Positions 47,319 to 56,411 are shown, counted from the first letter of the stretch. The stretch is 64,000 nt of DNA from Cyanobium sp. CZS48M (GCA_030373145.1 JAUCZK010000001.1:372001-436000), one strand, 5' to 3'. Translations and numbers: made by a program. Notes: generated by a model not told the origin, from the letters alone.

Positions 47319-48542
47319 ATGCCTGCCGACCACAAGAGCACCGACCTCAGGGCTGCCCAGCCCCGCTCCTCGAGCGCAGCGACGGCGGCCGGGGCGGCTG
47401 AGCGCGACAAGGCCCTCAACCTGGTGCTCGGCCAGATCGAGCGCAACTTCGGCAAGGGCTCGATCATGCGCCTGGGGGATGCCTCCCGGATGCGGGTGGA
47501 AACGATGCCCACCGGTGCCCTCACCCTCGATCTGGCCCTGGGCGGTGGCTATCCCAAGGGCCGGGTGGTGGAGGTCTACGGGCCGGAGAGTTCCGGCAAG
47601 ACCACCCTCACCCTCCATGCCATCGCCGAAGCCCAGCGCCGCGGTGGGGTGGCCGCCTTCGTGGATGCCGAGCATGCGCTCGATCCGGTCTATGCCGCGG
47701 CCCTGGGGGTCGATGTGGAGAACCTGCTGGTCTCCCAGCCCGACACGGGTGAAATGGCCCTGGAGATCGTTGATCAGCTGGTGCGCTCCGCCGCGGTCGA
47801 CATCGTTGTGGTCGACTCCGTGGCGGCCCTGACGCCCCGCGCCGAGATCGAGGGGGAGATGGGGGACCTGGCGGTGGGCAGCCAGGCGCGGCTGATGAGC
47901 CAGGCGATGCGCAAGATCACCGGCAACATCGGCAAGTCGGGCTGCACGGTGATCTTCCTCAACCAGCTGCGCCAGAAGATCGGTGTCACCTATGGCAACC
48001 CTGAAACCACCACCGGCGGCAACGCCCTCAAGTTCTATGCCTCGGTGCGGCTCGACATCCGTCGCATTCAGACCCTCAAGCGCGGCACGGAGGAATACGG
48101 CATCCGCGCCAAGGTGAAGGTGGCGAAGAACAAGGTGGCGCCACCGTTCCGCATCGCTGAGTTCGACATCCTCTTCGGCCGTGGCATCAGCACCCTGGGC
48201 TGTGTGATCGATCTGGCCGAGGAAACCGGTGTGGTGATCCGCAAGGGGGCCTGGTACAGCTACGGCGGCGACAACATCGGCCAGGGCCGCGACAACACCA
48301 TCACCTGGCTGGAGCAGAACCCTGAGCAGAAGGAGCTGATCGAGGCTGAGGTTCGCCGCAGGCTCACTGAAGGGGCTGATGTGACCGCCAATTCGCTCAA
48401 GCCATTGGCAGCGGCGGCCGCCAAGCTGGCCGCCAACGGCTCAGCCGCCGCCAGTTCAGCGGCATCGGCCCCTGCTGAACCGGACTCCAGCGAATCAGCG
48501 CTGGAGTCCGGTTCAGCCTCCCTGGAGCCTGCCGCCAGCTGA
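47319..48542 (+). CDS. recA: Recombinase RecA
   Basis: RecA drives homologous recombination and the SOS response. The 407-residue protein is longer than most (about 350) because of a C-terminal Ala/Ser/Glu-rich tail (about 360-407). Walker A is [14 protein letters not shown]-type and [12 protein letters not shown] loops, and the L2 region [17 protein letters not shown], are all intact. A LexA-type operator lies upstream. The tail contains a perfect 19-base-pair inverted repeat (separate entry). It is convergent with the DUF1815 gene. Confidence 0.98.
   Translation: MPADHKSTDLRAAQPRSSSAATAAGAAERDKALNLVLGQIERNFGKGSIMRLGDASRMRVETMPTGALTLDLALGGGYPKGRVVEVYGPESSGKTTLTLHAIAEAQRRGGVAAFVDAEHALDPVYAAALGVDVENLLVSQPDTGEMALEIVDQLVRSAAVDIVVVDSVAALTPRAEIEGEMGDLAVGSQARLMSQAMRKITGNIGKSGCTVIFLNQLRQKIGVTYGNPETTTGGNALKFYASVRLDIRRIQTLKRGTEEYGIRAKVKVAKNKVAPPFRIAEFDILFGRGISTLGCVIDLAEETGVVIRKGAWYSYGGDNIGQGRDNTITWLEQNPEQKELIEAEVRRRLTEGADVTANSLKPLAAAAAKLAANGSAAASSAASAPAEPDSSESALESGSASLEPAAS
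48474..48517 (+). repeat. Perfect 19-bp inverted repeat inside the recA tail
   Basis: The arms at 48474-48492 and 48499-48517 are exact reverse complements with the six-base loop AATCAG. It encodes part of the low-complexity RecA C-terminal tail ([15 protein letters not shown]). No T-run follows within the next bases. Confidence 0.93.
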
Positions 48543-48554
48543 GATCAGCTCAGC

Positions 48555-48935
48555 TCAGATCAGGGGAGCCTCAAGCCTGCTGGCCTGGGGCTCTTGCCCG
48601 GGCTTAGCAGCAGTTGGGGTGGGCGCTGGAGCCTGTTGCAGAACGGTGGCGACCCGTTGCAGCTCCTGGATCGCCTCGGCCCCTTCGAGTTTCACCAGTT
48701 CGCAGCCGTGGCGTGATTCCACCCAGCTGATGCCGAAGTCGGAGACAAGAAAACGCACCATGTGGGCATCCCCGAGGTCGGCCACAAACGATGCCCCATG
48801 GCCATCCCGGCCATCACCGCAGACGTAGCAGGTGGCCACCAAGCCTTTGCGCTGCAGGCTGTTGGCCAGGGCCTGCAAGCTCATCACTAGGTCTAGCACC
48901 ACGGAGCGGTACTGCTCAGCGAGGCGGGGAAACAT
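48555..48935 (-). CDS. DUF1815 family protein
   Basis: From the ATG at 48935 it is 126 residues: MFPRLAEQYRSVVLDLVMSLQALANSLQ at the N-terminus, then CYVCGDGRDGHGASF and FGISWVE. This is the DUF1815 pattern, a small soluble protein found only in cyanobacteria. The function is unknown. The C-terminal 25 residues are Pro/Ala-rich and probably disordered. The recA transcript ends convergent to it with 12 bases between stops. Confidence 0.8.
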   Translation of the reverse strand: MFPRLAEQYRSVVLDLVMSLQALANSLQRKGLVATCYVCGDGRDGHGASFVADLGDAHMVRFLVSDFGISWVESRHGCELVKLEGAEAIQELQRVATVLQQAPAPTPTAAKPGQEPQASRLEAPLI

Positions 48936-49022
48936 CGGCCAGCTCAGGATTTCCAGTGATCCTAAGGTTTTCTTCCATTTTCTGCTGTGGGCTGGGGCCG
49001 GTGTGGGCAAAGGCGCACCCGA

Positions 49023-49274
49023 TCAATCCGAGAGGGTCCACCAGCCGGCGGCCGGTCCGACGAAACGCACCGTGATCCAGAACAGCACCAGGGCCGCAAT
49101 GCCCACCCAGGCCCCCTGGGTGGAGACCTGAACGAAGCGGTCGGCCTGGCGGCGGGTCAACGGCAGCCAGGGGGCCAGCCGTGGGGAGGTGTCCTTGGCC
49201 TTGGCCGATCCGGTCTGCTTCTGCGGCCCGCGCGGCGGCAATCCCTGTTCTGATCGGCGTTTGGCCTCTCCCAT
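49023..49274 (-). CDS. DUF2839 membrane protein
   Basis: From the ATG at 49274 it is 83 residues, starting MGEAKRRSEQGLPPRGPQ, the DUF2839 pattern (basic start, then a linker) followed by two hydrophobic segments (about 45-83). It is a small cyanobacterial membrane protein of unknown role. It lies 87 bases upstream of DUF1815 on the same strand and 68 bases downstream of the helicase-like gene. Confidence 0.75.
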   Translation of the reverse strand: MGEAKRRSEQGLPPRGPQKQTGSAKAKDTSPRLAPWLPLTRRQADRFVQVSTQGAWVGIAALVLFWITVRFVGPAAGWWTLSD

Positions 49275-49342
49275 GCTTCCCGGCGACGTCCTGGCGGCCA
49301 CCAGGCTACGGGCTCCACTTCGACGGCTGGACCGCTCAGGTG

Positions 49343-50776
49343 TCAGAGCGGCAGCAGCCGGTTCAGGGCCACCCAGGGTTCCAAGGCACTGAGCACCTGC
49401 TGCCCCCAGCTGCGGCTGCGCAGGCGTCCGTCCAGCACCGCCAGCCGCCCGCCGCCCCGGCGCAGTCCCGCCAGCGCCAGCTGCAGTCGGGTCATGGCCT
49501 CCGGCAGCAGCAGGTCCCGAAACCAGTCGCGGCCGGCCAGCCGCAGCCGGCTGACCCGGGCTGCCGTGAGCGGGTCTTCAAGGCTGGCGATCGGCAGCGG
49601 ACCGACGATCACCTGGCGCGGCAGGGGCAGCCGCCCCTGATGGTCCAGCCACCACTGCCAGCCGCAGCAGATCACCCCATTGCTCTCCGGGGCGGTGGTT
49701 TCATGGCCCACCCGGCGGCCGAACTCCGCCGCCAGGGCGCTGGCGAGGCTGAGCCGCTGGGAGTGTTCATCCACCAGCACGATCGTCAGGCCGCTCTGGC
49801 CCAGCACCAGTCGTCGGCAGTGATCGAGCAGATGGGTGCCGAAGTGGGGGCTGTTGGGGAACGGTTGGCCCAGGGGCGCATACAGCGGCAGGGGATCGGA
49901 GAGGGGCGGATCCGCGAGGTTCACGTTCACCTGCGGGTGGATGCCGGCCAGGCAGGCGCTGCGCCCGAACTGGCCCACCAGCACGGCGCCGCGGTGCTCC
50001 AGCAGCCCCTCCATGGCCTCCAGGGGCTCCAGGGGCTGGCGGTGAAGGCGCCACTGCAGCAGCTCCCGGTCAACGCTGGCCCAGCTGGTCCAGCCAGGGC
50101 CGACCGCTGAACGCCAGAGCTGCCAGGCCTCCGGCAGGGGGCCCAGCAGCGCCAGCAGGTGCCGCAGGGGGGCTTCCTCCTCGGGAGTGATCGGCACCAG
50201 GCCCGAAGGCGTGCGCGGATGGGCGAAGATCCGCCGGCTCATGCGCTCATGCAGGGCCAGCAGGCTGGGTTCGGCGCTGGGCAGGACCCGTCGCAGCCGC
50301 TCCCAGTCGCTGTTGTCGATCGGACGGTCGAGGGCCAGGCGCAACTGCTGGTGCAGCCGCTCGGCCTCCGGCACCACCAGTTGCCGCTGCCCCAGCTGGC
50401 CCTGGCGCCAGGCCAGCTCCAGTTCCGCGTGGTTCAGCAGCCAGAGAGGGGCCTCGCCGGGGGCGTCGGCAGATCCTTCCCAGCAGGGCAGCTGCAGCCC
50501 CACCGCCTTCAGCCTGGGCATCTCCACCTGCTGCAGGCGTCGGCGCAGGGGATCGCTCAGCACCAGGGCGATCGAGGCATCCCCCAGGGCCAGGGGCACC
50601 AGCAGGCCCACCAGCCAGTCGGGGTCGCTGCCTGGCGCCAGGCGCACCAGGGTGTGGTCAGAGCGCCGCAGGCTGCGCGCCACCAGCCGGCTCATGGTCA
50701 GGTGGTGCGGCCAGCGGATGCCGCCCTCCTGGCGCAGGAGTTGCTTGAGCTGCTGGTGGGCGCGGGCTTCCAACAT
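49343..50776 (-). CDS. DinG/XPD-helicase-like protein, probably inactive
   Basis: From the ATG at 50776 it is 477 residues; the open frame to 51628 runs across tyrA and is rejected. The C-terminal part (LLLPEAMTRLQLALAGLRRGGGRLAVLDGRLRSRSWGQQVLSAL) matches the end of DinG helicases, including the LDGR segment. But no GKT/GKS Walker A is visible in the N-terminal half (SDHTLVRLAPGSDPDWLV sits where it should be), no DEAH box is visible, and the QxxGRxxR arginine finger is altered. It may be a non-catalytic paralogue with a structural or regulatory role. Confidence 0.6.
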   Translation of the reverse strand: MLEARAHQQLKQLLRQEGGIRWPHHLTMSRLVARSLRRSDHTLVRLAPGSDPDWLVGLLVPLALGDASIALVLSDPLRRRLQQVEMPRLKAVGLQLPCWEGSADAPGEAPLWLLNHAELELAWRQGQLGQRQLVVPEAERLHQQLRLALDRPIDNSDWERLRRVLPSAEPSLLALHERMSRRIFAHPRTPSGLVPITPEEEAPLRHLLALLGPLPEAWQLWRSAVGPGWTSWASVDRELLQWRLHRQPLEPLEAMEGLLEHRGAVLVGQFGRSACLAGIHPQVNVNLADPPLSDPLPLYAPLGQPFPNSPHFGTHLLDHCRRLVLGQSGLTIVLVDEHSQRLSLASALAAEFGRRVGHETTAPESNGVICCGWQWWLDHQGRLPLPRQVIVGPLPIASLEDPLTAARVSRLRLAGRDWFRDLLLPEAMTRLQLALAGLRRGGGRLAVLDGRLRSRSWGQQVLSALEPWVALNRLLPL

Positions 50777-50818
50777 CGCGGAATCGTAGGAAGGTGGGGC
50801 CCGTGGGCCGTACCAGCG

Positions 50819-51691
50819 ATGACAACCCTCTGGCGAGAGCGACCGGTGGGGGTGGTGGGCCTGGGCCTGATCGGCGGCTCGATCGGCCTTGATCTGACGG
50901 CCCTTGGCGTTGATGTGCGCGCTCTGGTGCACCGCGAGGCCACGGCGGAGCGGGCCCTTCAGCGGGGTCTGGCCACTCAGGTGAGCACGGATCCTGTGGT
51001 GCTCAGGGGTTGCGGGCTGGTGCTGCTGGCCCTGCCTCTCGATCGGCTGCTGGAGCCCCCACCGGAGCTGCTGGCGGCCCTGCCCAAGGGGGCGGTGATC
51101 GGGGATCTGGCCTCGGTGAAAGCGCCGGTGCTGGCGGTCTGGGAGCCGCTGGTCCCCCGCTTCGTGGCCAGCCATCCCATGGCTGGCACCAGCGCGGCCG
51201 GGGTGGAGGCGGGCCTGGCGAACCTGTTCCGCGGCCGCCCCTGGGTGGCCACCCCCAGCGACCACACCGACCCCGCAGCCCTGGAGCAGGTGCGCGCCCT
51301 GGCGGGCGCCCTCGGAGCCCAGTGGCTGGAGTGCGCCGCACCTGATCACGACAGGGCCGTGGCCCTGATTTCCCACCTGCCGGTGCTGGTGAGCGCCGCC
51401 CTGCTGCGGGCGGCCGAGCGGGGCGCAGCGGCGGCGGCGCCCCACTCGGCGCTGCCGGCACTGGTGCGCGCCCTGGCCTCCAGCGGCTTCGCCGACACCA
51501 CCCGGGTGGGCGGCGGCAATCCGGAGCTGGGCACCCTGATGGCACGGAGCAACAGCGCCGCTGTGGCCGAGGCGCTGGGGCACTACCGCCAGGCCCTCGA
51601 CGGCCTTGAGGGCCTGCTGGAGCAGCACGACTGGGAAGGGCTGGCCCGGGAACTGGAGGGCTGCCGGGCCCTGCGGCCGGAGTTTCTCTGA
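50819..51691 (+). CDS. tyrA: Arogenate/prephenate dehydrogenase
   Basis: TyrA makes the last or next-to-last step to tyrosine. From the ATG at 50819 it is 290 residues with the Rossmann motif VVGLGLIGGSIGLDL, the catalytic-site segments ASHPMAGT and DHDRAVALISHLP, and GGNPELGTLMARSN near the end. Cyanobacterial enzymes are usually NADP-dependent arogenate dehydrogenases. No regulatory ACT domain is present. It is divergent from the helicase-like gene over 42 bases and convergent with crtD. Confidence 0.94.
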   Translation: MTTLWRERPVGVVGLGLIGGSIGLDLTALGVDVRALVHREATAERALQRGLATQVSTDPVVLRGCGLVLLALPLDRLLEPPPELLAALPKGAVIGDLASVKAPVLAVWEPLVPRFVASHPMAGTSAAGVEAGLANLFRGRPWVATPSDHTDPAALEQVRALAGALGAQWLECAAPDHDRAVALISHLPVLVSAALLRAAERGAAAAAPHSALPALVRALASSGFADTTRVGGGNPELGTLMARSNSAAVAEALGHYRQALDGLEGLLEQHDWEGLARELEGCRALRPEFL

Positions 51692-51699
51692 CCCCTGGC

Positions 51700-53253
51700 C
51701 TAGGCCAGGGCCAGGCTGCTGCCCCGCGCCTGCAGCAGCTGCCTGCAGGCCATCAACGCCGACAGGCTCACCCCCGCCGTGCCCTCGCCCGGGTGGATGC
51801 TGTCGCCGCAGAGCCAGAGCCCCGGCAGGGGGGTGCGACTGGCCAGGCCGAAGGGCCCGAAGCGGGAGGGGTGTTGACCCAGCCCGCCCACGAAGCCGAA
51901 GGGTCGCCCCGTCCAGCGGGCAAACCCCCGGGGCGTGGCCAGTTCCCGATGGCGCCAGGCCGTGGCGGCGAGCCCCAGCTTCTGCTCCAGGCCGGCCTGG
52001 ATCCTGGCCATGGCCTCAGCCTTGGCCAGGGCATAGGCCCCTTTCTCCAGTTCCAGCCAGGGACGCGCCGGGGTGAACACGCTGGCGATCACCGTGGCCT
52101 GCCCCGCCGGTGCCCGCCCATCCCCCTCGCGGCTCACCGACACAAACAGCGAACCGGGGTCACTCCAGTCGATCTGCAGATGGGCCGGACACTCCGCCGG
52201 CAGCAGGGCCCGCTCCACGGCGCCATAGAACACCAGGGCTCCGCTGGGGTCGGGGAAGCCGCCGATGCGCTCGCGGTAGGCCCTGGGCATCGCCTCCCCC
52301 AGCAGATCAGCCAGGAGCTGGGGGGGCAGGGTGACCACCAGATCACGGCTGAGGCTGGTGAAGGGTCGCCCGCCGGGCCCCTGGCCCCGCACACACCAGC
52401 CCTTCGCCTTCGTCTGCTGCAGGCTTGTTGCCCGGTGGCGCAAGAGCAGCTGGCCTCCCTGGGTGGCCAGGGCGGTTTCGAGCCTTGCACTCAGGGCCTG
52501 CATCGAGCCCTGCAGGTGCCACAGGCCCAGGGGCGCCTGGGCCATCGACAGCACGCTGGCGCCATAGAGGGCAGCGGTGCCCCCGGCTGGTTCCTGGGAG
52601 TAGAGGCGCAGCTGCAGATCCAGGAAGCGCCGCAGACGGAGATCGTCGCTGCAGCCGCTGAGGCGCAGCAGGTCAGCCACGCTGGCGAGCACCAGGGCAC
52701 CACTGACGAGATTGGCGGGTCTAAGGGCCCCGAGCAACTGCCCCAGGTCCCAGGGGGTGCGGGGCGGCAGGACCGGATCACGCCCCGCGAACGACCAGTT
52801 GGCCCCGTGCAGGGCGGCGCAGAGAGTCCAGAAGCGCTCACTGCCGGGAAACTGCCGTTGCCGCTCCTGGCGCCAGCGCTCGGGATCCCGCCAGAGCTGC
52901 ACGGGCGGATGGCCATCGCAGAGATCCACCACGCAGCCCGGATCGAGCGGGCTGGCCGCCGGCGCCTCGACCCCCAGATGGCGGAACAGCCGCTCGTGGA
53001 TGCCGCCGGGCTCCAGCCCCGCCACCTGGGTGGCCCCCACATCGAAGACATAAGCGCCACGGCGAAAGGTGCCGGCGCACCCCCCCGTCTGGCTGTGGGC
53101 CTCCAGCAGCTGCACCGAGAGGCCTGCGCGGGCCAGCAGCGCGGCGGCGCTCAGCCCGGCGATGCCCCCGCCGATGACGGTGACGTCGTGCTGCACTGAA
53201 TCGCTGGGGCAGGGGCTGACGGCCAAGTGCTGGGCGGCAGGGGCGGCCGGCAT
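51700..53253 (-). CDS. crtD: C-3',4' desaturase (carotenoid), CrtD-like
   Basis: The 517-residue FAD-dependent amine-oxidase-fold protein starts with the dinucleotide motif VTVIGGGIAGLSAAALLARAG (near residue 25). The stretch GGCAGTFRRGAYVFDVGATQVAGLEPGGIHERLF matches the cyanobacterial CrtD group, which desaturates the end of the carotenoid chain in myxoxanthophyll synthesis. The C-terminal GLWLCGDSIHPGEGTAGVSLSA is the usual flavin contact. A related role as a carotene isomerase cannot be fully excluded. It is divergent from the kinase-like gene by 25 bases. Confidence 0.8.
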   Translation of the reverse strand: MPAAPAAQHLAVSPCPSDSVQHDVTVIGGGIAGLSAAALLARAGLSVQLLEAHSQTGGCAGTFRRGAYVFDVGATQVAGLEPGGIHERLFRHLGVEAPAASPLDPGCVVDLCDGHPPVQLWRDPERWRQERQRQFPGSERFWTLCAALHGANWSFAGRDPVLPPRTPWDLGQLLGALRPANLVSGALVLASVADLLRLSGCSDDLRLRRFLDLQLRLYSQEPAGGTAALYGASVLSMAQAPLGLWHLQGSMQALSARLETALATQGGQLLLRHRATSLQQTKAKGWCVRGQGPGGRPFTSLSRDLVVTLPPQLLADLLGEAMPRAYRERIGGFPDPSGALVFYGAVERALLPAECPAHLQIDWSDPGSLFVSVSREGDGRAPAGQATVIASVFTPARPWLELEKGAYALAKAEAMARIQAGLEQKLGLAATAWRHRELATPRGFARWTGRPFGFVGGLGQHPSRFGPFGLASRTPLPGLWLCGDSIHPGEGTAGVSLSALMACRQLLQARGSSLALA

Positions 53254-53278
53254 GCTGGCAGGGGTGGCAGGGCCGGTG

Positions 53279-54208
53279 ATGCGCGACGCCTGGGTGGGTT
53301 GGCTGGAGGAGACCCTCGGTCAGGGGGTGGAGCGTTGCCGGCCCGTGGGTGGCGGCTGCAGTCACAGCGCCTGGGCCCTGGAGCTGAGCGGCGGCGGGCG
53401 GCTGTTTGCCAAAACGAACCAGGCACGGCTCCTGCCCGTGCTGGAGGCGGAGATGGAGGGTCTGCGGGCCCTGGCCGCGGCCGCCGACTCCGACCTGCGG
53501 GTGCCCAGGCCCTTGCACTGCGCCCTGGCGGGCTCCCAGGCCCTGCTGGTGATCGACTGGTTGGATCTGGACCCTGGTGGATCCGGGTCAGGCACGGCGG
53601 CTCAGCTGGGCTGGGCCGCCGCCGGGGCGGCGCTGGCACGGTTGCACCGGCGCAGCGCCGCCTCCAGTGCCGCCACCGGCTCCGCCGGCTTCGGTTGGGC
53701 GCACGACAACTACATCGGCAGCACCCTGCAGCCCAACTCCTGGTGCCCCAGCTGGGGACAGTTTTTCGCCGAGCAGCGCCTGGGCCCGCAGCTGAAGTTG
53801 GCCGAGCACTCGGGCCGGGTGTTGAGGGGACGCCAGAAGCTGCTGGAGCTCACGCCGGCCTGGCTCGATGGCCACGGGGCTGTTCCCTGCCTGGTGCATG
53901 GCGATCTCTGGGCAGGCAATGCCGCCCGGCTGGCCCCCAGCTCAAGCTCGCCGGGCTCAGCCGTAGTGGCCCTGTTTGATCCCGCCGTCTATCTGGGGGA
54001 CAGGGAAGTGGATCTGGCCATGGCCCAGATGTTCGCTGGCTTTCCGCCAGCCTTCTTCAGCGGCTACGAGCAGGAATGGCCCAGACCCGCGGGCCATTCG
54101 CAGCGGCGCAAGCTCTACGACCTGTACCACCTGCTCAACCACGCCAATCTGTTCGGCGGGGGCTACTGGGGACAGGCCCAGGCCCTGATCGCCGAACTGG
54201 TGGCCTGA
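53279..54208 (+). CDS. Fructosamine-3-kinase family protein
   Basis: From the ATG at 53279 it is 309 residues. It has the nucleotide-binding lysine region GGGRLFAKTNQA and the catalytic loop PCLVHGDLWAGNAA followed by VALFDPAVYLGDREVDLAMAQMFAGF, which is the FN3K signature. Family members phosphorylate glycated amines so that the sugar falls off proteins. Upstream starts at 53276 (GTG) and 53252 are possible, but the last would overlap crtD. It is followed by the convergent CAAD gene. Confidence 0.9.
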   Translation: MRDAWVGWLEETLGQGVERCRPVGGGCSHSAWALELSGGGRLFAKTNQARLLPVLEAEMEGLRALAAAADSDLRVPRPLHCALAGSQALLVIDWLDLDPGGSGSGTAAQLGWAAAGAALARLHRRSAASSAATGSAGFGWAHDNYIGSTLQPNSWCPSWGQFFAEQRLGPQLKLAEHSGRVLRGRQKLLELTPAWLDGHGAVPCLVHGDLWAGNAARLAPSSSSPGSAVVALFDPAVYLGDREVDLAMAQMFAGFPPAFFSGYEQEWPRPAGHSQRRKLYDLYHLLNHANLFGGGYWGQAQALIAELVA

Positions 54209-54237
54209 GCCTGGGCCTGCTGGCGGGTGCGGGCGCT

Positions 54238-54621
54238 TCAGCCCAGGTATTCCTGACGCAGGGTCTGGAACTGGGACACCACACCGGCGCGCTTCTCACT
54301 GGTGCTGAGGTTCTTCCAGCTCCACTGGCCGACCACCACCAGACCGAGCAGTTCCAGCAGGCCTGGCACCACCGGCAGCAGATTGATGGTGTCGAGCACC
54401 CCTTTGATCAGCACCTGGGCAACGATCACCGCCAGCAGGATGCCGACGCCCTTGCCGATGCGGCTGACCTGGGACCAATCCACCTGATCCAGAGTCTGGT
54501 TGACCTTGGAGAGGATCTCGCCGTAGCGCTCGGTGAAGTTGGCGCCCGCTTCGCTCTCCGCCCATGACGTGCCGGCCTCGGTGGTTGTCGGCTCCTGTTC
54601 GGTGGTTGCGTCGCTCATCAA
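54238..54621 (-). CDS. CAAD domain membrane protein
   Basis: The 127-residue protein has an acidic N-terminus (about 1-45, rich in Thr and Glu) and a CAAD domain (about 45-127) with two membrane helices (GKGVGILLAVIVAQVLIKGVL and PGLLELLGLVVVGQWSW). The CAAD module anchors some cyanobacterial aminoacyl-tRNA synthetases to thylakoids, and free-standing copies occur. Its role alone is unknown. Two ATG codons (54621, 54618) start it. It is divergent from the M67 peptidase gene over 43 bases. Confidence 0.85.
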   Translation of the reverse strand: MMSDATTEQEPTTTEAGTSWAESEAGANFTERYGEILSKVNQTLDQVDWSQVSRIGKGVGILLAVIVAQVLIKGVLDTINLLPVVPGLLELLGLVVVGQWSWKNLSTSEKRAGVVSQFQTLRQEYLG

Positions 54622-54664
54622 TGGAGTGGCGATGGTGTGAGAGTCAAGGGCTCAAGGTATCGGC

Positions 54665-55174
54665 ATGGACAGCGACTGGCCAGAGCAGCTGGCGGTTGAT
54701 TCGCATCAGCTGACCGTTCTGCGGGCCGTGCTAGCCGCTGCGGCGCCCCAGGAGGGCTGCGCTCTGCTGCTGGGACAGCCCGCCCGCTCAGGACCTGGAA
54801 CGCCGGCCCCAGCCCACGTGCAGCTCATCTGGCCCTGTCTGAACATCTGGCCGCAGAAGGAGCAGCGCTGCGGGCGTTTCGCCCTCGACCCCCGCGAGCA
54901 GCTGCTGGCCCAGAAGTGGGGACGGCCGCGCGGCTGGCAGGTGCTGGGAACAGCCCACAGCCACCCCAGCTCGGCCGCGATTCCCTCCAGCACCGATTGC
55001 GCCTGGGCCTTCCCTCCAGCTCTGATGCTGATCCTCGGCGTTGCCGCTGAACTGCGCGCCTGGTGGATCGTTGAGTCGGCCGAGGGCTCCAGCGCCCTGC
55101 CGGCGGCACGAGAACTGGAGCTGATTCAGCCGGATGTCCGCTCCTTTCGGGGGGGCGAGGATTTGGGAGAGTAG
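54665..55174 (+). CDS. M67 (JAMM/Mov34) family metallopeptidase
   Basis: The 169-residue protein has the JAMM zinc motif: an upstream Glu in QEGCALLLG, HSHP at about residues 98-101, then SSTDCAWA with the Ser and Asp ligands. Related peptidases remove ubiquitin-like or sulfur-carrier proteins (ThiS, MoaD, CysO) from adducts. The next gene encodes an E1-type activating enzyme with a rhodanese domain, 51 bases on and in the same direction, which supports a joint role in a sulfur-carrier pathway. No carrier gene is visible nearby. Confidence 0.82.
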   Translation: MDSDWPEQLAVDSHQLTVLRAVLAAAAPQEGCALLLGQPARSGPGTPAPAHVQLIWPCLNIWPQKEQRCGRFALDPREQLLAQKWGRPRGWQVLGTAHSHPSSAAIPSSTDCAWAFPPALMLILGVAAELRAWWIVESAEGSSALPAARELELIQPDVRSFRGGEDLGE

Positions 55175-55225
55175 GAAGAGGTCCGCCGCGCGCGGTCCCC
55201 TCTGCGCTCCACGGCTATCTCGCCC

Positions 55226-56398
55226 ATGCTTCCTCCTGACATCAGCGGCGTCCAGCTCAGCCCCGACGAGGTGGCGCGTTTCTCCCGCCACCTGATCCTG
55301 CCGGAGGTGGGTATGGCAGGGCAGAAGCGTCTCAAGGCGGCTTCAGTGCTCTGCGTGGGCACCGGCGGCCTGGGATCCCCCCTGCTGCTCTACCTGGCCG
55401 CCGCCGGCGTCGGCCGCCTCGGCATCGTCGACTTCGACGTGGTGGATCACTCCAACCTGCAGCGCCAGGTGATCCATGGCACCAGCTGGGTGGGCAAGCC
55501 CAAGATCGAATCAGCCAAGGCGCGCATCCTTGAGATCAACCCCCACTGCCAGGTGGATCTCTACGAGACAGCGCTCACCAGCGAGAACGCGCTCGAGATC
55601 ATCGAGCCCTACGACTTGGTCTGCGACGGCACCGACAATTTCCCCACCCGCTACCTGGTCAACGACGCCTGCGTGCTGCTGGGCAAACCGAATGTGTACG
55701 GCTCGATCTTCCGCTTCGAGGGTCAGGCCACGGTGTTCAACCTCGATGCCGAAAGCCCCAACTACCGCGATCTCTTCCCTGAGCCGCCGCCGCCAGGCAT
55801 GGTGCCCTCCTGCGCCGAGGGCGGTGTGGTGGGCGTGTTGCCCGGCATCATCGGCATGATCCAGGCCACCGAGGCCGTGAAGATCATCATCGGCATCGGC
55901 ACCAGCCTCAGCGGCCGGCTGCTGCTCTTTGATGCCCTGGCCATGAAGTTCCGCGAGCTCAAACTGCGACCCAATCCCGAGCGGCCGGTGATCACCGAAC
56001 TCATCGACTACCAGGAGTTCTGCGGTGTGGGCGGCACTGCGCCGGGCCAGGAGGAATCCGGCAGCGTGCCCAGCATCACCGTGGCCGAGCTCAAGACCGT
56101 GATCGACGGCCAGCTGGAGGAGTTCCTGCTGCTGGATGTGCGCAACCCCCCCGAAGCCGACATCGCCGTGATCCCCGGCTCGGTGCTGATGCCCCTTGAC
56201 CGGATCGAGAGCGGTGAGGCCATTGAGGCTGTGCGACGCCTGGCTGAGGGGAAACGGCTCTATGTGCACTGCAAGCTGGGGGGGCGCAGCGCCAAGGCTC
56301 TTCTGGCCCTGGGTCGCCATGGCATCGAAGGTGTGAACGTCAGCGGCGGCATTCAGGCCTGGAGTGAGCAGGTGGACCCTGCCGTGCCGATCTACTGA
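55226..56398 (+). CDS. moeB: MoeB/Uba4-like E1 adenylyltransferase with rhodanese domain
   Basis: The 390-residue protein joins an E1 domain (about 10-275) and a rhodanese domain (about 285-388). The E1 part has the nucleotide motif GTGGLGSPLLLYLAAAGVG, the conserved Asp/Arg residues DFDVVDHSNLQRQ, and CAEGGVVGVLPG, which includes a candidate catalytic cysteine. I do not see the CxxC zinc pairs of many MoeB proteins. The rhodanese loop HCKLGGRSAKAL keeps the active Cys, so it can carry persulfide. It likely adenylates and thiolates a ubiquitin-like carrier (MoaD or similar). Confidence 0.88.
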   Translation: MLPPDISGVQLSPDEVARFSRHLILPEVGMAGQKRLKAASVLCVGTGGLGSPLLLYLAAAGVGRLGIVDFDVVDHSNLQRQVIHGTSWVGKPKIESAKARILEINPHCQVDLYETALTSENALEIIEPYDLVCDGTDNFPTRYLVNDACVLLGKPNVYGSIFRFEGQATVFNLDAESPNYRDLFPEPPPPGMVPSCAEGGVVGVLPGIIGMIQATEAVKIIIGIGTSLSGRLLLFDALAMKFRELKLRPNPERPVITELIDYQEFCGVGGTAPGQEESGSVPSITVAELKTVIDGQLEEFLLLDVRNPPEADIAVIPGSVLMPLDRIESGEAIEAVRRLAEGKRLYVHCKLGGRSAKALLALGRHGIEGVNVSGGIQAWSEQVDPAVPIY

Positions 56399-56411
56399 GT
56401 GCCACTGCTAC

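Noticed and set aside
50777-51628. Extension of the DinG-like protein opposite tyrA
   Set aside because: It is the antisense of the well-supported tyrA gene.
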